Shown here: in pieces, positions 63,310 through 64,000 of the stretch
Position numbering within the stretch: position 1 is the first letter of the stretch
How the letters are laid out: each line of letters starts with the position of its first letter
Source of the DNA: Mariniblastus sp.
Lineage (GTDB): Bacteria > Planctomycetota > Planctomycetia > Pirellulales > Pirellulaceae
Assembly (NCBI GenBank): GCA_022447605.1
Contig: JAKVBG010000012.1
Coordinates: forward strand, 38,509-102,508
Length of the DNA: 64,000 nt
Direction: 5' to 3'
Notes under the pieces: model-generated
The model's input: the letters and a program-made list of their open reading frames with translations, nothing else
What the model was told of the DNA's origin: nothing
The model's database searches: none
Position numbers and translations under genes: made by a program

Positions 63310-64000
63310 CTAGTTTCGTGTCACGAATTCATGCAGGTTCAGCAAGGTCCTGGCCACCGAAGTCCAGGCCGCCAGTTCCGGCTTGGAAAGATCGGTCGGA
63401 ACCTCGGAGATCCCCGTTTGCACGACCTGTTCCGCCTGTTCCGGTTCCGCTTGGTAATGCTTCCAATGATCCTGAAACAGGCCCGTCATGATCTCCCGTT
63501 CAGCCGAACTGGGAGGCCGGGAAAGGACCCGGCGAAACATCGCTTCGGCCCGATCGGCAACCGTGTCCGCTTCGCCCCGCATCGCCAATTCCGCCAGTTT
63601 ACGGGCGGACTCGACGAAACTCGGATCATTCAGCAGCACCAGGGCCCCCACCGGAGTGTTGGAGCGCGGCCGTTCGCAGGTACACTCTTCCCGCGATGGC
63701 GCGTCGAATGCCTTCATGGCCGGGTGCAGAAACTGCCGCTGCCAGTGCGTATAAAGTCCACGGCGAAATTGATTATTACCCTGGTCAGCCATGTAAGTCC
63801 GTACCGGGAAGTTCAGGTGGCGATACAGACCAGCCGGTTGGTAAGGCTTAGTACTGCGGCCGCCGATTTCTGTCACCAGGATACCACTGACGGCCAGGGC
63901 ATTATCACGAATCAACTCCGCCTCCAGACGATAACGGGACTGCTTGGCCAACAGCCGGTTGTAAGGGTCGACTTCTGCCAACTCTGCCCGCTCGGCCGAT
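63310..64000 (-). CDS. DUF1553 protein (5' end outside window)
   Basis: Only the C-terminal part is visible, and the frame is open at the window edge. It reads EVDPYNRLLAKQSRYRLEAELIRD, then a segment containing RGLYTHWQRQFLHPAM, NTPVGALVLLNDPSFVESAR and AYSRQP-like motif FRRVLSRPPSSAER, all of the DUF1553 domain. It ends 7 nt before the DUF1501 gene at 63302, so the two are one operon. The TTG at 63981 is an internal codon, not a start. Confidence 0.88.
   Translation of the reverse strand, partial: SAERAELAEVDPYNRLLAKQSRYRLEAELIRDNALAVSGILVTEIGGRSTKPYQPAGLYRHLNFPVRTYMADQGNNQFRRGLYTHWQRQFLHPAMKAFDAPSREECTCERPRSNTPVGALVLLNDPSFVESARKLAELAMRGEADTVADRAEAMFRRVLSRPPSSAEREIMTGLFQDHWKHYQAEPEQAEQVVQTGISEVPTDLSKPELAAWTSVARTLLNLHEFVTRN

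Overview
The window looks like a chromosomal segment of a Planctomycetota bacterium, probably of the Pirellulales or a near relative. Four adjacent genes at the right end belong to the DUF1501 / DUF1549-DUF1553 (Planctomycete cytochrome c) families. There is also an ABC-2 permease fused to a CPBP protease, a secreted SHD1-like protein of planctomycete type, a tetrahydropterin synthase next to a CitG-like gene, and many GTG/TTG starts. GC is moderate, coding density is about 91%, and no insertion sequence, prophage, CRISPR array or tRNA was seen.

Layout. 1-4846: the ABC-2/CPBP fusion (cut by the window edge), a THUMP-like methyltransferase and a membrane-anchored protein of unknown function. 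5216-6664: a lone dnaA with a well-formed promoter and an 18-bp palindrome in its leader. 6979-25712: a surface-glycan region bracketed by two paralogous lipid-flippase-type ABC exporters. It holds glycosyltransferases, methyltransferases, a pseudaminic acid pathway (PseB, PseC, a PseG-PseH fusion, PseI) and an arabinose-5-phosphate isomerase. A minus-strand run inside it carries two methyltransferases, a dehalogenase-like hydrolase, a CitG-like protein and a 6-pyruvoyl-tetrahydropterin synthase-like protein. No pseF is present.

25847-32878: a two-CDGSH protein, a prepilin peptidase that seems to lack its second catalytic motif, an ArsM/ArsS pair for arsenosugar synthesis, xylose isomerase, a short-chain dehydrogenase and a lipoprotein. 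33003-33368: RNase P RNA, then mutS (minus), a Wzz-type tyrosine autokinase with a clear terminator, a HEAT-repeat lipoprotein and a DacZ-type diadenylate cyclase. 41076-46008: an unusual accessory block, a flavin monooxygenase facing a tightly coupled three-gene operon (PrpF-like isomerase, asparagine-synthetase-like amide ligase, amidohydrolase). This is the best candidate for an undescribed pathway. 46363-57379: nnrE, a zinc-ribbon protein, an SHD1-like secreted protein overlapping guaB, guaB, and an isoprenoid/DNA-repair run xseA-xseB-ispA-dxs-nadK plus a secreted protein. 57403-64000: two tandem DUF1501 + DUF1553 pairs.

Across the window the hexamer GCTAGC is strongly concentrated in intergenic DNA upstream of plus-strand genes, which suggests a shared but unidentified cis element. 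All functional calls come from reading the sequence by eye; no database search was run.
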